Notes under the pieces: generated by a model
Told to the model about the DNA's origin: nothing
Databases searched by the model: none
Seen by the model: only the letters and a program-made list of their open reading frames with translations
Shown here: positions 10,220 to 21,354 of the stretch, in pieces
Layout of the letters: the number at the start of each line of letters is the position of its first letter
How positions within the stretch are numbered: position 1 is the stretch's first letter
Translations under genes and position numbers: made by a program
Origin: an uncultured Acidovorax sp.
GTDB lineage: Bacteria > Pseudomonadota > Gammaproteobacteria > Burkholderiales > Burkholderiaceae_C
Assembly: GCA_913774625.1 (NCBI GenBank)
Contig: CAJYHL010000039.1
Location: 1-64,000 of the forward strand
DNA length: 64,000 nt
Direction of reading: 5' to 3'

Positions 10220-11656
10220 GTGACCCTCGCGCACCTTCCTCCGGCTCCCACGGAGTTCACCATGCTTCACCTGGGCCTGGGCTCGTTCCACCGGGCGCAC
10301 CAGGCCGTCTATCTGCAGCGCCTCATCGAAGCGGGCGACGCGCGCTGGTCGCTCTCGGGCGCCAACATCCGGCCCGACATGCCCGATGTCATCGCCGCGC
10401 TGCAGGCACAGGGCGGTTGCTACACGCTCGAAACCGTGTCGCCGGCCGGCGAATACTTCTACGAGCGGATCGAGTCCATCCGCGAGGTGCTGCCCTGGAG
10501 CCCCACGCTCGCCGCCGTCATTGCGCGCGGCGCCGTGCCGTCCACGCGCATCGTCTCCTTCACCGTGACCGAGGCGGGCTACTACCTCGATGCCCGGGGC
10601 CGGCTGGACCTGGGCTTCGCCGACCTCGCCGCCGACATCGAGCGCGCCCGGCGCGGCGAGGTGAGCGGCGAGAACGGCACGCTCTACGGCGCCATCGCCG
10701 CCATCCTGCGCGCGCGCCGCGCGGCCGGCGCGGGCCCGCTCACCCTGCTCAACTGCGACAACCTGCGCCACAACGGCGACCGCTTCCGTGCCGGCCTGCT
10801 CGAATTCATCGAGCGCGCGGGCGATGCCGACCTGCTGGCCTGGGTGCAGGCCCACACCGCCTGCCCCAACGCCATGGTGGACCGCATCACGCCGCGCGCG
10901 CCGGCCGAGCTGCGCGCCCGCGTGCAGGCCGCCACCGGCCGCGACGACGGCGCCGCCATCACCGCCGAGCGCTTCATCCAGTGGGTGATCGAAGACCGCT
11001 TCGCCGCCGGCCGGCCCGAGTGGGAGCGTGTGGGCGTGGAGATGGTCGAAGACGTGCAGCCCTATGAAGAGGCCAAGATCCGCCTGCTCAACGCCACGCA
11101 CAGCTGCATCGCCTGGGCCGGCACGCTGGCGGGCTACGGCTTCATCCACGAAGGCACGCACGACGCCGCCATCCGGCAGATGGCCTACGACTACGTGACC
11201 GACGACACCATTCCCTGCCTGGGCCGCCCCGGCCAGCCCAGCCCGGTCGATCTGCCCGCCTACCGCGACGTGGTGCTGGACCGCTTCGGCAACCCCGCCA
11301 TCCGCGACACCAATCAGCGCGTGGCCATGGACGGCTTCTCCAAGATCCCCGGCTTCATCGCGCCCACCGTGCGCGAGCGCCTGGCCGCCGGCCAGAGCAT
11401 CGACAGCGTGGCCATGCTGCCCGCGCTGTTCCTGGCCTTCCTGCAGCGCTGGCACCGGGGCCGCCTGCCCTACGCCTACCAGGACCAGGGCATGGACGAA
11501 GCCGTGGCCCATGCCATCTGCGAGGCGGCCGACCCGGTCGCGGCGATGTGCGCCGACGCGGGCCTGTGGGGCGACATCGCGGGCGATGCCCGCCTCGTCG
11601 ATGCCCTGCGCCGCGCCAGCGGGCGCGTCGCGCAATTCATTCAATCCAGGAGCTGA
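10220..11656 (+). CDS. mtlD: D-arabinitol 4-dehydrogenase / mannitol dehydrogenase family
   Basis: This long-chain polyol dehydrogenase oxidises D-arabinitol to D-xylulose or D-mannitol to D-fructose with NAD+. Hallmarks are LHLGLGSFHRAHQAVYL (nucleotide-binding N-terminus), FTVTEAGYYLD, LLNCDNLRHNGDRF, CPNAMVDRITPR and the active-site helix KIRLLNATHSCIAWAG. From memory of the family it is closest to Klebsiella DalD, whose N-terminus also begins a few residues before the LH-GLGSFHRAHQ block. That favours the GTG at 10220 (478 residues). An ATG at 10262 has a better GGAG box but would remove residues before the first strand. It sits between the importer and a second dehydrogenase gene. Confidence 0.88.
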   Translation: MTLAHLPPAPTEFTMLHLGLGSFHRAHQAVYLQRLIEAGDARWSLSGANIRPDMPDVIAALQAQGGCYTLETVSPAGEYFYERIESIREVLPWSPTLAAVIARGAVPSTRIVSFTVTEAGYYLDARGRLDLGFADLAADIERARRGEVSGENGTLYGAIAAILRARRAAGAGPLTLLNCDNLRHNGDRFRAGLLEFIERAGDADLLAWVQAHTACPNAMVDRITPRAPAELRARVQAATGRDDGAAITAERFIQWVIEDRFAAGRPEWERVGVEMVEDVQPYEEAKIRLLNATHSCIAWAGTLAGYGFIHEGTHDAAIRQMAYDYVTDDTIPCLGRPGQPSPVDLPAYRDVVLDRFGNPAIRDTNQRVAMDGFSKIPGFIAPTVRERLAAGQSIDSVAMLPALFLAFLQRWHRGRLPYAYQDQGMDEAVAHAICEAADPVAAMCADAGLWGDIAGDARLVDALRRASGRVAQFIQSRS

Positions 11657-11662
11657 ACCACC

Positions 11663-12457
11663 ATGTCCACCATTCCCCGTTTGCAAGACCGCCACGTGCT
11701 GCTGACCGGAGCCGGCGGCGGCATCGGCCTGGCCGTGGCCGAGGCCTGCCTCGCCGAAGGCGCCCGTTGCAGCGTCGTCGATCGCGGCGCCGCCGTGCCC
11801 GCCGAAGTGGCCGCGCTGCAGCAGCGCCACCCCGGTCGCCTGGCCTACATCGCGGCCGACATCACCGAGCCCGGCGCCATCGCCCGCCTGCTGGCCGAGG
11901 CCATCGCCGCCTTCGGCCCGGTCCACACGCTGTTCAACAACGCCGCCGTGTTCGACCTGGCGCCGCTGCTGGACAGCGACGAGGCCTCGTTCGACAAGCT
12001 GTTCGCCGTCAACGTGAAGGGCATGTTCTTCGTGATGCAGGCCGTGCTGCGCCACATGGTGGAAGCCGGCACGCAGGGCGCGTCGGTCATCAACATGGCC
12101 TCGCAGGCCGGCCGGCGCGGCGAGGCGCTGGTGTCGCACTACTGCGCCACCAAGGCGGCCGTCATCAGCTACACGCAGAGCGCGGCGCTTGCCATGGCGC
12201 CGCACGGCATCCGCGTCAACGGCATCGCGCCCGGCGTGGTGGACACGCCCATGTGGGCGCATGTGGACAGCCTTTTCGCCAAGGCCGAGGGCCTGCCCAT
12301 CGGCGAGAAGAAGCGCCAGGTGGGCCTGGCCGTGCCGCTGGGCCGCATGGGCGATCCGCGCGACGTGGCCGGCGCCGCCGTATTCCTCGCCAGCGACGAG
12401 GCCCGCTACATCACCGCTCAGACGCTCAACGTCGACGGCGGCAACGTCATGAGCTGA
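11663..12457 (+). CDS. smoS: Sorbitol (L-iditol 2-)dehydrogenase, SDR family
   Basis: This 264-residue classical short-chain dehydrogenase would convert D-glucitol to D-fructose, or related polyols to ketoses, with NAD+. Cofactor motif TGAGGGIG, structural NNAAVFDLAP, catalytic Ser in INMASQAGRRGE, YCATK (Tyr-x-x-x-Lys) and C-terminal NVDGGN are all visible. The segments ASQAGRRGEALV, GVVDTPMW and GEKKRQVGLAVPLGRMG closely follow Rhodobacter SmoS as I recall it. The ATG at 11663 follows an AGGAG box, six bases after the previous stop. Function is inferred from family and operon. Confidence 0.88.
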   Translation: MSTIPRLQDRHVLLTGAGGGIGLAVAEACLAEGARCSVVDRGAAVPAEVAALQQRHPGRLAYIAADITEPGAIARLLAEAIAAFGPVHTLFNNAAVFDLAPLLDSDEASFDKLFAVNVKGMFFVMQAVLRHMVEAGTQGASVINMASQAGRRGEALVSHYCATKAAVISYTQSAALAMAPHGIRVNGIAPGVVDTPMWAHVDSLFAKAEGLPIGEKKRQVGLAVPLGRMGDPRDVAGAAVFLASDEARYITAQTLNVDGGNVMS

Positions 12458-12467
12458 AGGCCCAGCG

Positions 12468-13151
12468 ATGAATGCCACCGACTTCCATCTCTACATCGAC
12501 AGCGCCGACATCGCACAGATCGAAGCCTGCCTGCCGCACCCGGTGATCCACGGCGTGACCACCAACCCCACGCTGCTGCGCCGTGCCGGCGTGGCGCGCG
12601 CCGACGTGCCCGGGCTGCTGGCCCGCTGCATCGAGCGGGGAGCCCGCCAGGTGCAGGCCCAGGTCTATTCCGCCGAGGCGGACGGCATGCTCGAAGACGC
12701 GCTCGGCCTGCTGCGGCACTTCGACGAAGGCCAGCTGGTGGTGAAGATACCCGCCACGCGCCAGGGCCTGCAGGCCGGCGCGCACCTCATCGCGCAGGGC
12801 GTGCCCGTCACCTGGACGGCCGTGTATGCCCTGGAACAGGCGCATTTCGCGGCGCAGCTGGGCGCGGCCTATGCGGCACCCTATCTGGGCCGCCTCAACG
12901 ATTCGGGCGTGGACGGCCTGGCGCGCATCGCGCAGATGCAGGCCCTGGTGGCGCAGGCTCCGGCCCCGGCCGCACGCACGCGCACGCGCCTGCTGGTGGC
13001 CAGCGTGCGCTCGCGCGATGCCTACCTGTCGCTGCTGGAGCTGGGCGTGGGCGCCATCACCATTCCGCCGCCGCTCTTCGCCGAACTGATGGACCACCCC
13101 GCCACGCTGGAGGCCGAGCGCGGCTTCCTGGCCGACGCGGCGGCCTGCTGA
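12468..13151 (+). CDS. Transaldolase / fructose-6-phosphate aldolase family protein
   Basis: This 227-residue protein belongs to the short transaldolase group. It has IDSADIAQI, GVTTNPTLL and the Schiff-base lysine motif LVVKIPATRQG, followed by TAVYALEQA. At this length it resembles fructose-6-phosphate aldolase (FSA) or TalC rather than the 318-residue Tal encoded at 2985. In this operon it could cleave or rearrange ketose phosphates made from polyols. Whether it has transaldolase or aldolase activity cannot be told from the sequence. It is ten bases downstream of the sorbitol dehydrogenase gene. Confidence 0.8.
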   Translation: MNATDFHLYIDSADIAQIEACLPHPVIHGVTTNPTLLRRAGVARADVPGLLARCIERGARQVQAQVYSAEADGMLEDALGLLRHFDEGQLVVKIPATRQGLQAGAHLIAQGVPVTWTAVYALEQAHFAAQLGAAYAAPYLGRLNDSGVDGLARIAQMQALVAQAPAPAARTRTRLLVASVRSRDAYLSLLELGVGAITIPPPLFAELMDHPATLEAERGFLADAAAC

Positions 13152-13182
13152 ACAAACCCACCAACTCCGAGGAGCGGCGCCG

Positions 13183-14151
13183 ATGCGCATAGCCTTCATG
13201 GGCGAGGCCCTGATCGACTTCACCTCCCAGGCCGGCGGCGACGGCGCCCTGGGCTTCGAGGGCCACGTGGGCGGCTCCCCGCTCAACGCGGCCATCGCCA
13301 GCGCGCGGCTGGGCCAGCCCACAGGCCTGCTCACGCAGCTGTCCACCGACCTCTTCGGCGAGCGCATCCTGGGCTACCTGCAGCGCAACGGAGTCGATAC
13401 GCGCTTCGTGCCGCGCAGTGCGGCGCCCTCCACCCTGGCCTTCGTCGAGCGCACGCCGCAGACCAACCGCTACGCCTTCTACGCCGCCGGCAGCGCCGAC
13501 GCGACCTGGTCGCCCCTGCCGCTGCCCGAGCTGCCGCCCGAATGCGCCTTCCTGCACTACGGCTCCATCGCCATGCTGCAGCAGCCGGCGGCGGGCGCCA
13601 TCCTGGACATGGTGCGCGTGTCGGCCGGGCAGCGCGTGGTCGTGCTCGACCCGAACGTGCGGCCCAGCCTGATCGGCGACATGGTGCTCTACCGTGAGCA
13701 CGTGGCGCAGTGGGCGGGCCTGTCCGACCTCGTCAAGCTCAGCGACGAAGACGCCGGGCTGCTGGCGCCGGGCCAGCCGCTGGGCGCGCTGGCGGCGGAC
13801 TATCTGGCTGCCGGCGCCCGCGCCGTGGTGGTCACGCAGGGCGCGGCCGGCGCCACGCTCTGGCGAGCCGGCCATGCGCCCCTGGCCGTGGCGGCGCCGC
13901 GCGTGCAGGTGGCCGACACCATAGGCGCGGGCGATACCTTCACGGCCGGCCTGTCGGTGGCGCTGCTGGCGCAGGGCGTGCAGCGTCCTGCACAGCTGGA
14001 CGCGCTGGACGACGGCGCCTGGCGCAGCGCCATGCGCTTCGCGGCCACCGCCGCCGCGCTCAACTGCACGCACGAAGGCGCCGATCCGCCGGCGCTGGCC
14101 GAGGTGCAGGCCCTGCTCGAACGCACCGAAGCCGCAGCCGCGGCCTGCTGA
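13183..14151 (+). CDS. mtlZ: Fructokinase, PfkB/ribokinase family
   Basis: The 322-residue kinase would phosphorylate fructose released by the polyol dehydrogenases to fructose-6-phosphate. It opens with MGEALIDF and the sugar-binding GGSPLNAAIASARLG, and carries the PfkB signature DTIGAGDTFTAGL with the catalytic Asp. A GAGGAG box precedes the ATG at 13183. It corresponds to mtlZ of the Pseudomonas fluorescens mannitol operon. The product feeds directly into Pgi encoded 8 kb upstream. Confidence 0.92.
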   Translation: MRIAFMGEALIDFTSQAGGDGALGFEGHVGGSPLNAAIASARLGQPTGLLTQLSTDLFGERILGYLQRNGVDTRFVPRSAAPSTLAFVERTPQTNRYAFYAAGSADATWSPLPLPELPPECAFLHYGSIAMLQQPAAGAILDMVRVSAGQRVVVLDPNVRPSLIGDMVLYREHVAQWAGLSDLVKLSDEDAGLLAPGQPLGALAADYLAAGARAVVVTQGAAGATLWRAGHAPLAVAAPRVQVADTIGAGDTFTAGLSVALLAQGVQRPAQLDALDDGAWRSAMRFAATAAALNCTHEGADPPALAEVQALLERTEAAAAAC

Positions 14152-14168
14152 ACCGGAAAGCCCACGCC

Positions 14169-15125
14169 ATGACGACGCCCCGCAAGCCCCGCGCCGCGCC
14201 CCGGCAACGCCAGCCGGTGCTGGAGCGCGACATCGCACGCACGCCCTCGCTGGGCTACGAGGCGCCCGAAGAGGCCGGCCTGGTGCGCTGCCTGGCGCAC
14301 GGCTTTCCCAGCCCGCTGGTGCGCTGGCACTTCCATGAAGACTACGAGCTGCACCTGATCACCGAGACCTCGGGCAAGGCCTTCATCGGCGACTGGATCG
14401 GCCCCTTCCAGCCGGGCCATCTGGTGCTGTGCGGGCCGCTCCTGCCGCACAACTGGATCTCGCTGGACGTGGCCGAAGGCGGCGCGCCGGGCCGAGACCG
14501 GGTGATCCAGTTCTGCCACGAGCCCATCGCGCGCGCGGCCGAAGGCATTCCCGAGCTGCGCGAGCTCATGCCCCTGCTGGAGCGGGCCCGCCACGGCATC
14601 GAGTTCTTCGGCATGTCGCAGCAGGCGCTGGCGCACTGGGACGCGGTGAAGGCCGAGCGCGGCCTGCGCCGGCTGGGCCGCTTCTGCGAATTCCTCGCCG
14701 ATCTGGCCGACTGCACCGACTACCGGCTGCTGTCGAGCGTGCAGATCCAGGGCCAGCACGGCGCCGACGGCGATGCGCAGTTCGACCAGATCAACGGCAT
14801 CGTCGATCGCATCACCAGTCGCATCGCCGAACCCATCTCCATGCAGGAGGTGGCTGCCGAGCTGGGCATGAGCGAAAGCCGCTTCAGCCGCTTCTTCCGC
14901 CGTGCCACCGGCAACAGCTTCACCGACTTCGTGAACCGCGTGCGCATCAACAGCGCCTGCCACCTGCTGATGCAGACCGACCACTACGTCACCGACATCT
15001 GCCACCAGGTCGGCTTCAACAACGTGGCCAATTTCAACCGGCGCTTCCTGGAGATCAAGGGCATGACGCCCACCGAATTCCGCCGGCAGGCCGACAGCCG
15101 CTTCGGCGGCGCCCTGCAGAACTGA
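14169..15125 (+). CDS. mtlR: AraC-family transcriptional activator of the polyol operon
   Basis: This is a 318-residue regulator with an N-terminal cupin-like effector domain (WHFHEDYELHLIT, then GDWIGPFQPGHLVLCGP) and a C-terminal double helix-turn-helix. The first helix-turn-helix is MQEVAAELGMSESRFSRFFRRATG, the second DICHQVGFNNVANFNRRF, ending in GMTPTEFRR. It resembles MtlR of Pseudomonas, the inducer-dependent activator of polyol genes. Here it is encoded inside the operon, 17 bases after the kinase gene and 26 before xylulokinase, implying autoregulation. The frame is open upstream, but the ATG at 14169 gives the family N-terminus. Confidence 0.9.
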   Translation: MTTPRKPRAAPRQRQPVLERDIARTPSLGYEAPEEAGLVRCLAHGFPSPLVRWHFHEDYELHLITETSGKAFIGDWIGPFQPGHLVLCGPLLPHNWISLDVAEGGAPGRDRVIQFCHEPIARAAEGIPELRELMPLLERARHGIEFFGMSQQALAHWDAVKAERGLRRLGRFCEFLADLADCTDYRLLSSVQIQGQHGADGDAQFDQINGIVDRITSRIAEPISMQEVAAELGMSESRFSRFFRRATGNSFTDFVNRVRINSACHLLMQTDHYVTDICHQVGFNNVANFNRRFLEIKGMTPTEFRRQADSRFGGALQN

Positions 15126-15151
15126 CAAGACAACGCACAAGGAAGCTTCCC

Positions 15152-16615
<1,464 letters not shown>

Positions 16616-16674
16616 CCAGGGGCGGCCCCGGCGCTGGTATGCGGCCTTGGCCGCGCTACCGGCTCTGACGGACA

Positions 16675-16707
16675 AAGAAAAAGGGCCGCTTTCGCGGCCC
16701 TTTCGTC
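16675..16707. terminator. Bidirectional terminator between xylB and groEL
   Basis: A perfect 10-bp stem (AAAGGGCCGC at 16680-16689 with 16694-16703) closes on TTTC. It is preceded by an A-rich tract, which gives a U-run for groEL on the minus strand, and followed by TTTC for the plus-strand operon. The two genes converge here. Confidence 0.88.
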
Positions 16708-16732
16708 GTGGTGAGCAAGGCTCAGCCAGGCA

Positions 16733-18542
<1,810 letters not shown>

Positions 18543-18551
18543 GCAGTAGCT

Positions 18552-18842
18552 TTACTTCTCCACCACTGCGAAGAGGTCGTCTTCCTTCATCACCAGCAGC
18601 TCGTCGCCGTGGACCTTGACGGTCTGGCCCGAGTACTTGCCGAACAGGACGCGGTCGCCGACCTTCACGTTCAGGGCGACGACTTCACCCTTGTCGTTCT
18701 TCTTGCCGGGGCCGACGGCCAGGACTTCGCCTTGATCGGGCTTCTCGGCAGCGTTGTCGGGGATCACGATGCCGGAGGCGGTCGTGGTTTCGCTTTCAAT
18801 GCGCTTGACGATCACGCGATCGTGCAGGGGGCGAAGATTCAT
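18552..18842 (-). CDS. groES: Co-chaperonin GroES (10 kDa)
   Basis: This 96-residue heptameric lid of the GroEL chamber begins [14 protein letters not shown], has the mobile loop ([16 protein letters not shown]) and ends [18 protein letters not shown]. The ATG at 18842 is eight bases from an AGGAG box. An in-frame ATG two codons upstream is too close to that box. It is the first gene of the operon, and transcription starts near the CIRCE element about 90 bases upstream. Confidence 0.99.
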   Translation of the reverse strand: MNLRPLHDRVIVKRIESETTTASGIVIPDNAAEKPDQGEVLAVGPGKKNDKGEVVALNVKVGDRVLFGKYSGQTVKVHGDELLVMKEDDLFAVVEK

Positions 18843-18934
18843 TTGCATCTCTCCTGGGTCAAAAAGGATTGCGGTCTCAACAAGAGGCGCCAGCACAGGG
18901 CCGGCGCCCGGGATTTCAGCCGGAGGGTGTTGTT

Positions 18935-18961
18935 AGCACTCACCGGCATCGAGTGCTAATC
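18935..18961 (-). promoter_or_regulatory. CIRCE operator (HrcA binding site)
   Basis: TTAGCACTC, nine bases, then GAGTGCTAA: a perfect 27-base CIRCE inverted repeat upstream of groES. CIRCE is the operator of the heat-shock repressor HrcA and also acts in the 5' leader. Confidence 0.97.
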
Positions 18962-18989
18962 ATACGGGCATTCATTTCATTTTCAAGAC
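18961..18989 (-). promoter_or_regulatory. Sigma-32-like promoter of groESL
   Basis: Reading the minus strand, CTTGAAA (18989-18983) is followed after 12 bases by CCCGTATGAT (18970-18961). This resembles the RpoH consensus (CTTGAAA, spacer, CCCCATNT). The -10 end touches CIRCE, so HrcA binding would block initiation: dual control by RpoH and HrcA. Confidence 0.65.
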
Positions 18990-19273
18990 GGGGAACGACG
19001 AAGGCATGACGCATCGCGTCCGCGGCGCGCTCCGGCACTTCGCCGGCACGCCGTCGGGCCGGCTTCCGCCCGGTGCGCCGATGACGTGCAGCCCAAAGGA
19101 AGCCTGCAGGAGTTGCTATGGAAAAATGAGTTTTCCGTTGTGGGAATGAATGCTTCTCGATGTGGCAAATGTCATGGCGTGTTACAGCACCCCCCCGAAG
19201 GTGGGGTTGTGGCGGGCCGGGGGGGCCAGCTAACGTCCAGCGGCTTTCATCATTCCACCTGACGCAACACGCC
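18990..19273. other. Non-coding spacer between groES promoter and lipoprotein gene
   Basis: I see no gene in this stretch. The part near 19110-19160 is AT-richer and could hold the promoter of the plus-strand lipoprotein gene. A C-run/G-run patch (19191-19230) precedes the lipoprotein start. Confidence 0.5.
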
Positions 19274-20365
19274 ATGACGCTCCGATTCCAATCCGCCTCC
19301 TCTCCCGCCGCACCGTCCGCCCCGGCGCTGCGTACCCGGCTGACCTTCGTGGCCGCTGCCTGCGCCGCCGCTGCGCTGCTGTCGGGCTGCGAAACCACCA
19401 ACATGCGCATGGGCAGCGCCGATGCCAAGACCGTCGCCACCGGCGCGGCCGGCGGCGCCAGCGCCTCGGGGGAGAACTCCGAACTGCAGAAGTGCTCCGC
19501 GCCGCTGGGCACGGTGTCGCTGGTCGAGAACCAGGACGCCGGCTGGTACACCATCCTGCGCAACGAATACAAGCTGCCGCCCACCGCCAACCTGCTGCGC
19601 CTGATGATCCAGCAGTCCAACTGCTTCGTCGTGGTCGAGCGCAGCGCGACCGGCATGCGCGCGATGGACCGCGAGCGCCAGCTCATGGGCTCGGGCGAGA
19701 TGCGCGGCGGCAGCAACTACGGCCGGGGCCAGGTGGTGGCCTCCGACTACGGCCTGTCGCCCGAAGTGGTCTTCTCCAACGGCGATGCCGGCGGCATCGG
19801 CGGTGCCCTGAGCGGCCTGCTGGGCAGCCGCGGCTCCGCGCTGGCGCAGCTGAGCGGTAGCCTGAAGACGCGCGAGGCCAGCGCCATGCTGACCCTGGTG
19901 GACAACCGCTCCGGCGTGCAGGTGTCGGCCTCCGAAGGCAGCGCGTCCAAGAGCGACTTCGCCGGCCTGGGCCGCCTGCTGGGCAATTCCGCAGGCGGCA
20001 GCCTGGGCGGCTACCAGAACACCCCGGAAGGCAAGGTCATCGCCGCCGCCTTCATGGATGCCTACAACCAGATGGTCGTGTCCCTGCGCAACTACAAGGC
20101 GCAGAGCGTTCAAGGACAGGGCCTGGGCGGCGGCGGTCGCCTGACGGTGGATGGCTCGGCCGCGCCCTCGCAGACCCGTGCCGGCGCGTCCATGTCGATG
20201 CGCGAGGCGCAGGAGCGCCTGAGCGGCCTGGGCTACAACGTGGGCACGCCCGACGGCTCGGCCGGCCCGCGTACCACCAAGGCGCTGCGCGAATTCCAGA
20301 AGGACAAGGGCATCGCGGTGACCGGCCGTCTGGACACGGCCACGCAGGACGCGCTGTCGCGCTGA
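19274..20365 (+). CDS. CsgG-like lipoprotein with peptidoglycan-binding domain
   Basis: The 363-residue protein has a lipoprotein signal (FVAAACAAAALLSGC, lipobox Cys about residue 41). Residues about 70-290 resemble the CsgG/HfaB fold (QKCSAPLGTVSLVEN, LRLMIQQSNCFVVVER, a Gly/Ser-rich stretch, ASAMLTLVDNRSGVQVSASEG). A C-terminal peptidoglycan-binding type 1 domain (SMREAQERLSGLGYNVGTPDG ... GRLDTATQDAL) follows. No curli genes are nearby, so secretion is not implied. It may be an outer-membrane lipoprotein anchored to the cell wall. The ATG at 19274 gives the signal peptide directly. Confidence 0.75.
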   Translation: MTLRFQSASSPAAPSAPALRTRLTFVAAACAAAALLSGCETTNMRMGSADAKTVATGAAGGASASGENSELQKCSAPLGTVSLVENQDAGWYTILRNEYKLPPTANLLRLMIQQSNCFVVVERSATGMRAMDRERQLMGSGEMRGGSNYGRGQVVASDYGLSPEVVFSNGDAGGIGGALSGLLGSRGSALAQLSGSLKTREASAMLTLVDNRSGVQVSASEGSASKSDFAGLGRLLGNSAGGSLGGYQNTPEGKVIAAAFMDAYNQMVVSLRNYKAQSVQGQGLGGGGRLTVDGSAAPSQTRAGASMSMREAQERLSGLGYNVGTPDGSAGPRTTKALREFQKDKGIAVTGRLDTATQDALSR

Positions 20366-20472
20366 TAGCGGTGCGTGCCGGCCGGCCCCGGGCGCAGCAG
20401 GGCGCTTGGCCGGCCAGGGCGCGGCGCGGCTTGCGGGCCGCTTCGCCGTTTCCAGCTGCGCACCGCGGCGGT

Positions 20473-20497
20473 ATGCCGCACTGCTGCAGTGCGGCAT
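20473..20497 (+). terminator. Strong hairpin after the CsgG-like gene
   Basis: ATGCCGCACTG (20473-20483) pairs perfectly with 20487-20497 around CTG. No U-run follows, so it may be an mRNA-end or attenuating stem rather than a classical terminator. Confidence 0.5.
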
Positions 20498-20591
20498 GCG
20501 CCCCCGCCGGCCGCTCCTGGCCTAGCATGCGCGGCTTTGTCGTTGCGGACCGCCGCGCATCGGGCGCGGCGCGCACGCCGGAGCCCGTTCC

Positions 20592-21302
20592 ATGCACCTG
20601 TCCCTGCCCCCCTTCTGGTCGTCCTGGCTGCCCTGGTCCAAGCCGCCGCCGGCCTTTTCACGCCGTCCCCGGCTTCTTGCTCCCGGCCACCCTGCGGCAC
20701 CGCCGGACGCCTCCTTCCTGCAGCCTGCCGAGCTGCGCATCGACGTGGATCCGCCAGCCGCCACGATCGAGGATGAACTGGCCGCCCTGCACGGCCGGCT
20801 GCACACCCCCGGCGACCGCCTGCACGGCATCGCCAGCATTCCCCTGATGGACGATCCTGACCTGCTGGTGCGCTACCGCGAGGCCGATGGCGAGCGCTAC
20901 GTTTACGTCGAGGACCTGCGCCGCGGCTGCTTGGCCGGCACCACCGTCTTCAACCGCCTGATCGAGCTGAACCGCCGCGCCGACCGCCACCTGCGCGCGC
21001 CCCATTCCCGCTATGCCCCGGCCTACCAGCGCCGCGGCCTGGCCACCGCCGTGTACCGCTGGGCACTGGACGGCGGGCAATGCCTGATGACCGGCGCACG
21101 CCAGTCGCCGGGCGCCCATGCCCTGTGGGACCGGCTGGCCTGCGAATACCTGAGCGGCTATGCGCGCGTGAAGGACAAGGCGCTGGCCTACCTCGGCGCC
21201 GAAGTGCCGACCGAGGTGCTGGACGATCTGCATACGCGCCGCTTCCTGCTGGGCCGGCGCTGGACGCTGGAGCGCCTGCGCGCCGCCACCGGCATGGGCT
21301 GA
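20592..21302 (+). CDS. Putative GNAT-family N-acetyltransferase
   Basis: This is a 236-residue protein with a Pro-rich, poorly conserved N-terminus (about 45 residues) and a possible acetyltransferase domain. The segment YAPAYQRRGLATAVYRWAL matches the acetyl-CoA binding motif (R-x-x-G-x-A), followed by QSPGAHALWDRLA. Substrate unknown. The weak match means it could be a divergent or non-enzymatic member. It stands alone and converges with the NAD salvage cluster. Confidence 0.6.
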   Translation: MHLSLPPFWSSWLPWSKPPPAFSRRPRLLAPGHPAAPPDASFLQPAELRIDVDPPAATIEDELAALHGRLHTPGDRLHGIASIPLMDDPDLLVRYREADGERYVYVEDLRRGCLAGTTVFNRLIELNRRADRHLRAPHSRYAPAYQRRGLATAVYRWALDGGQCLMTGARQSPGAHALWDRLACEYLSGYARVKDKALAYLGAEVPTEVLDDLHTRRFLLGRRWTLERLRAATGMG

Positions 21303-21354
21303 CCCGCCCTCCCGTGCGCCGGCAGGGCGCGCTGCTGGCCGTGCGGATGCAGGT

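Noticed and set aside
19274..20365. Curli secretion channel CsgG
   Set aside because: No other curli genes nearby, and a peptidoglycan-binding domain is fused at the C-terminus; only a CsgG-like fold can be claimed.
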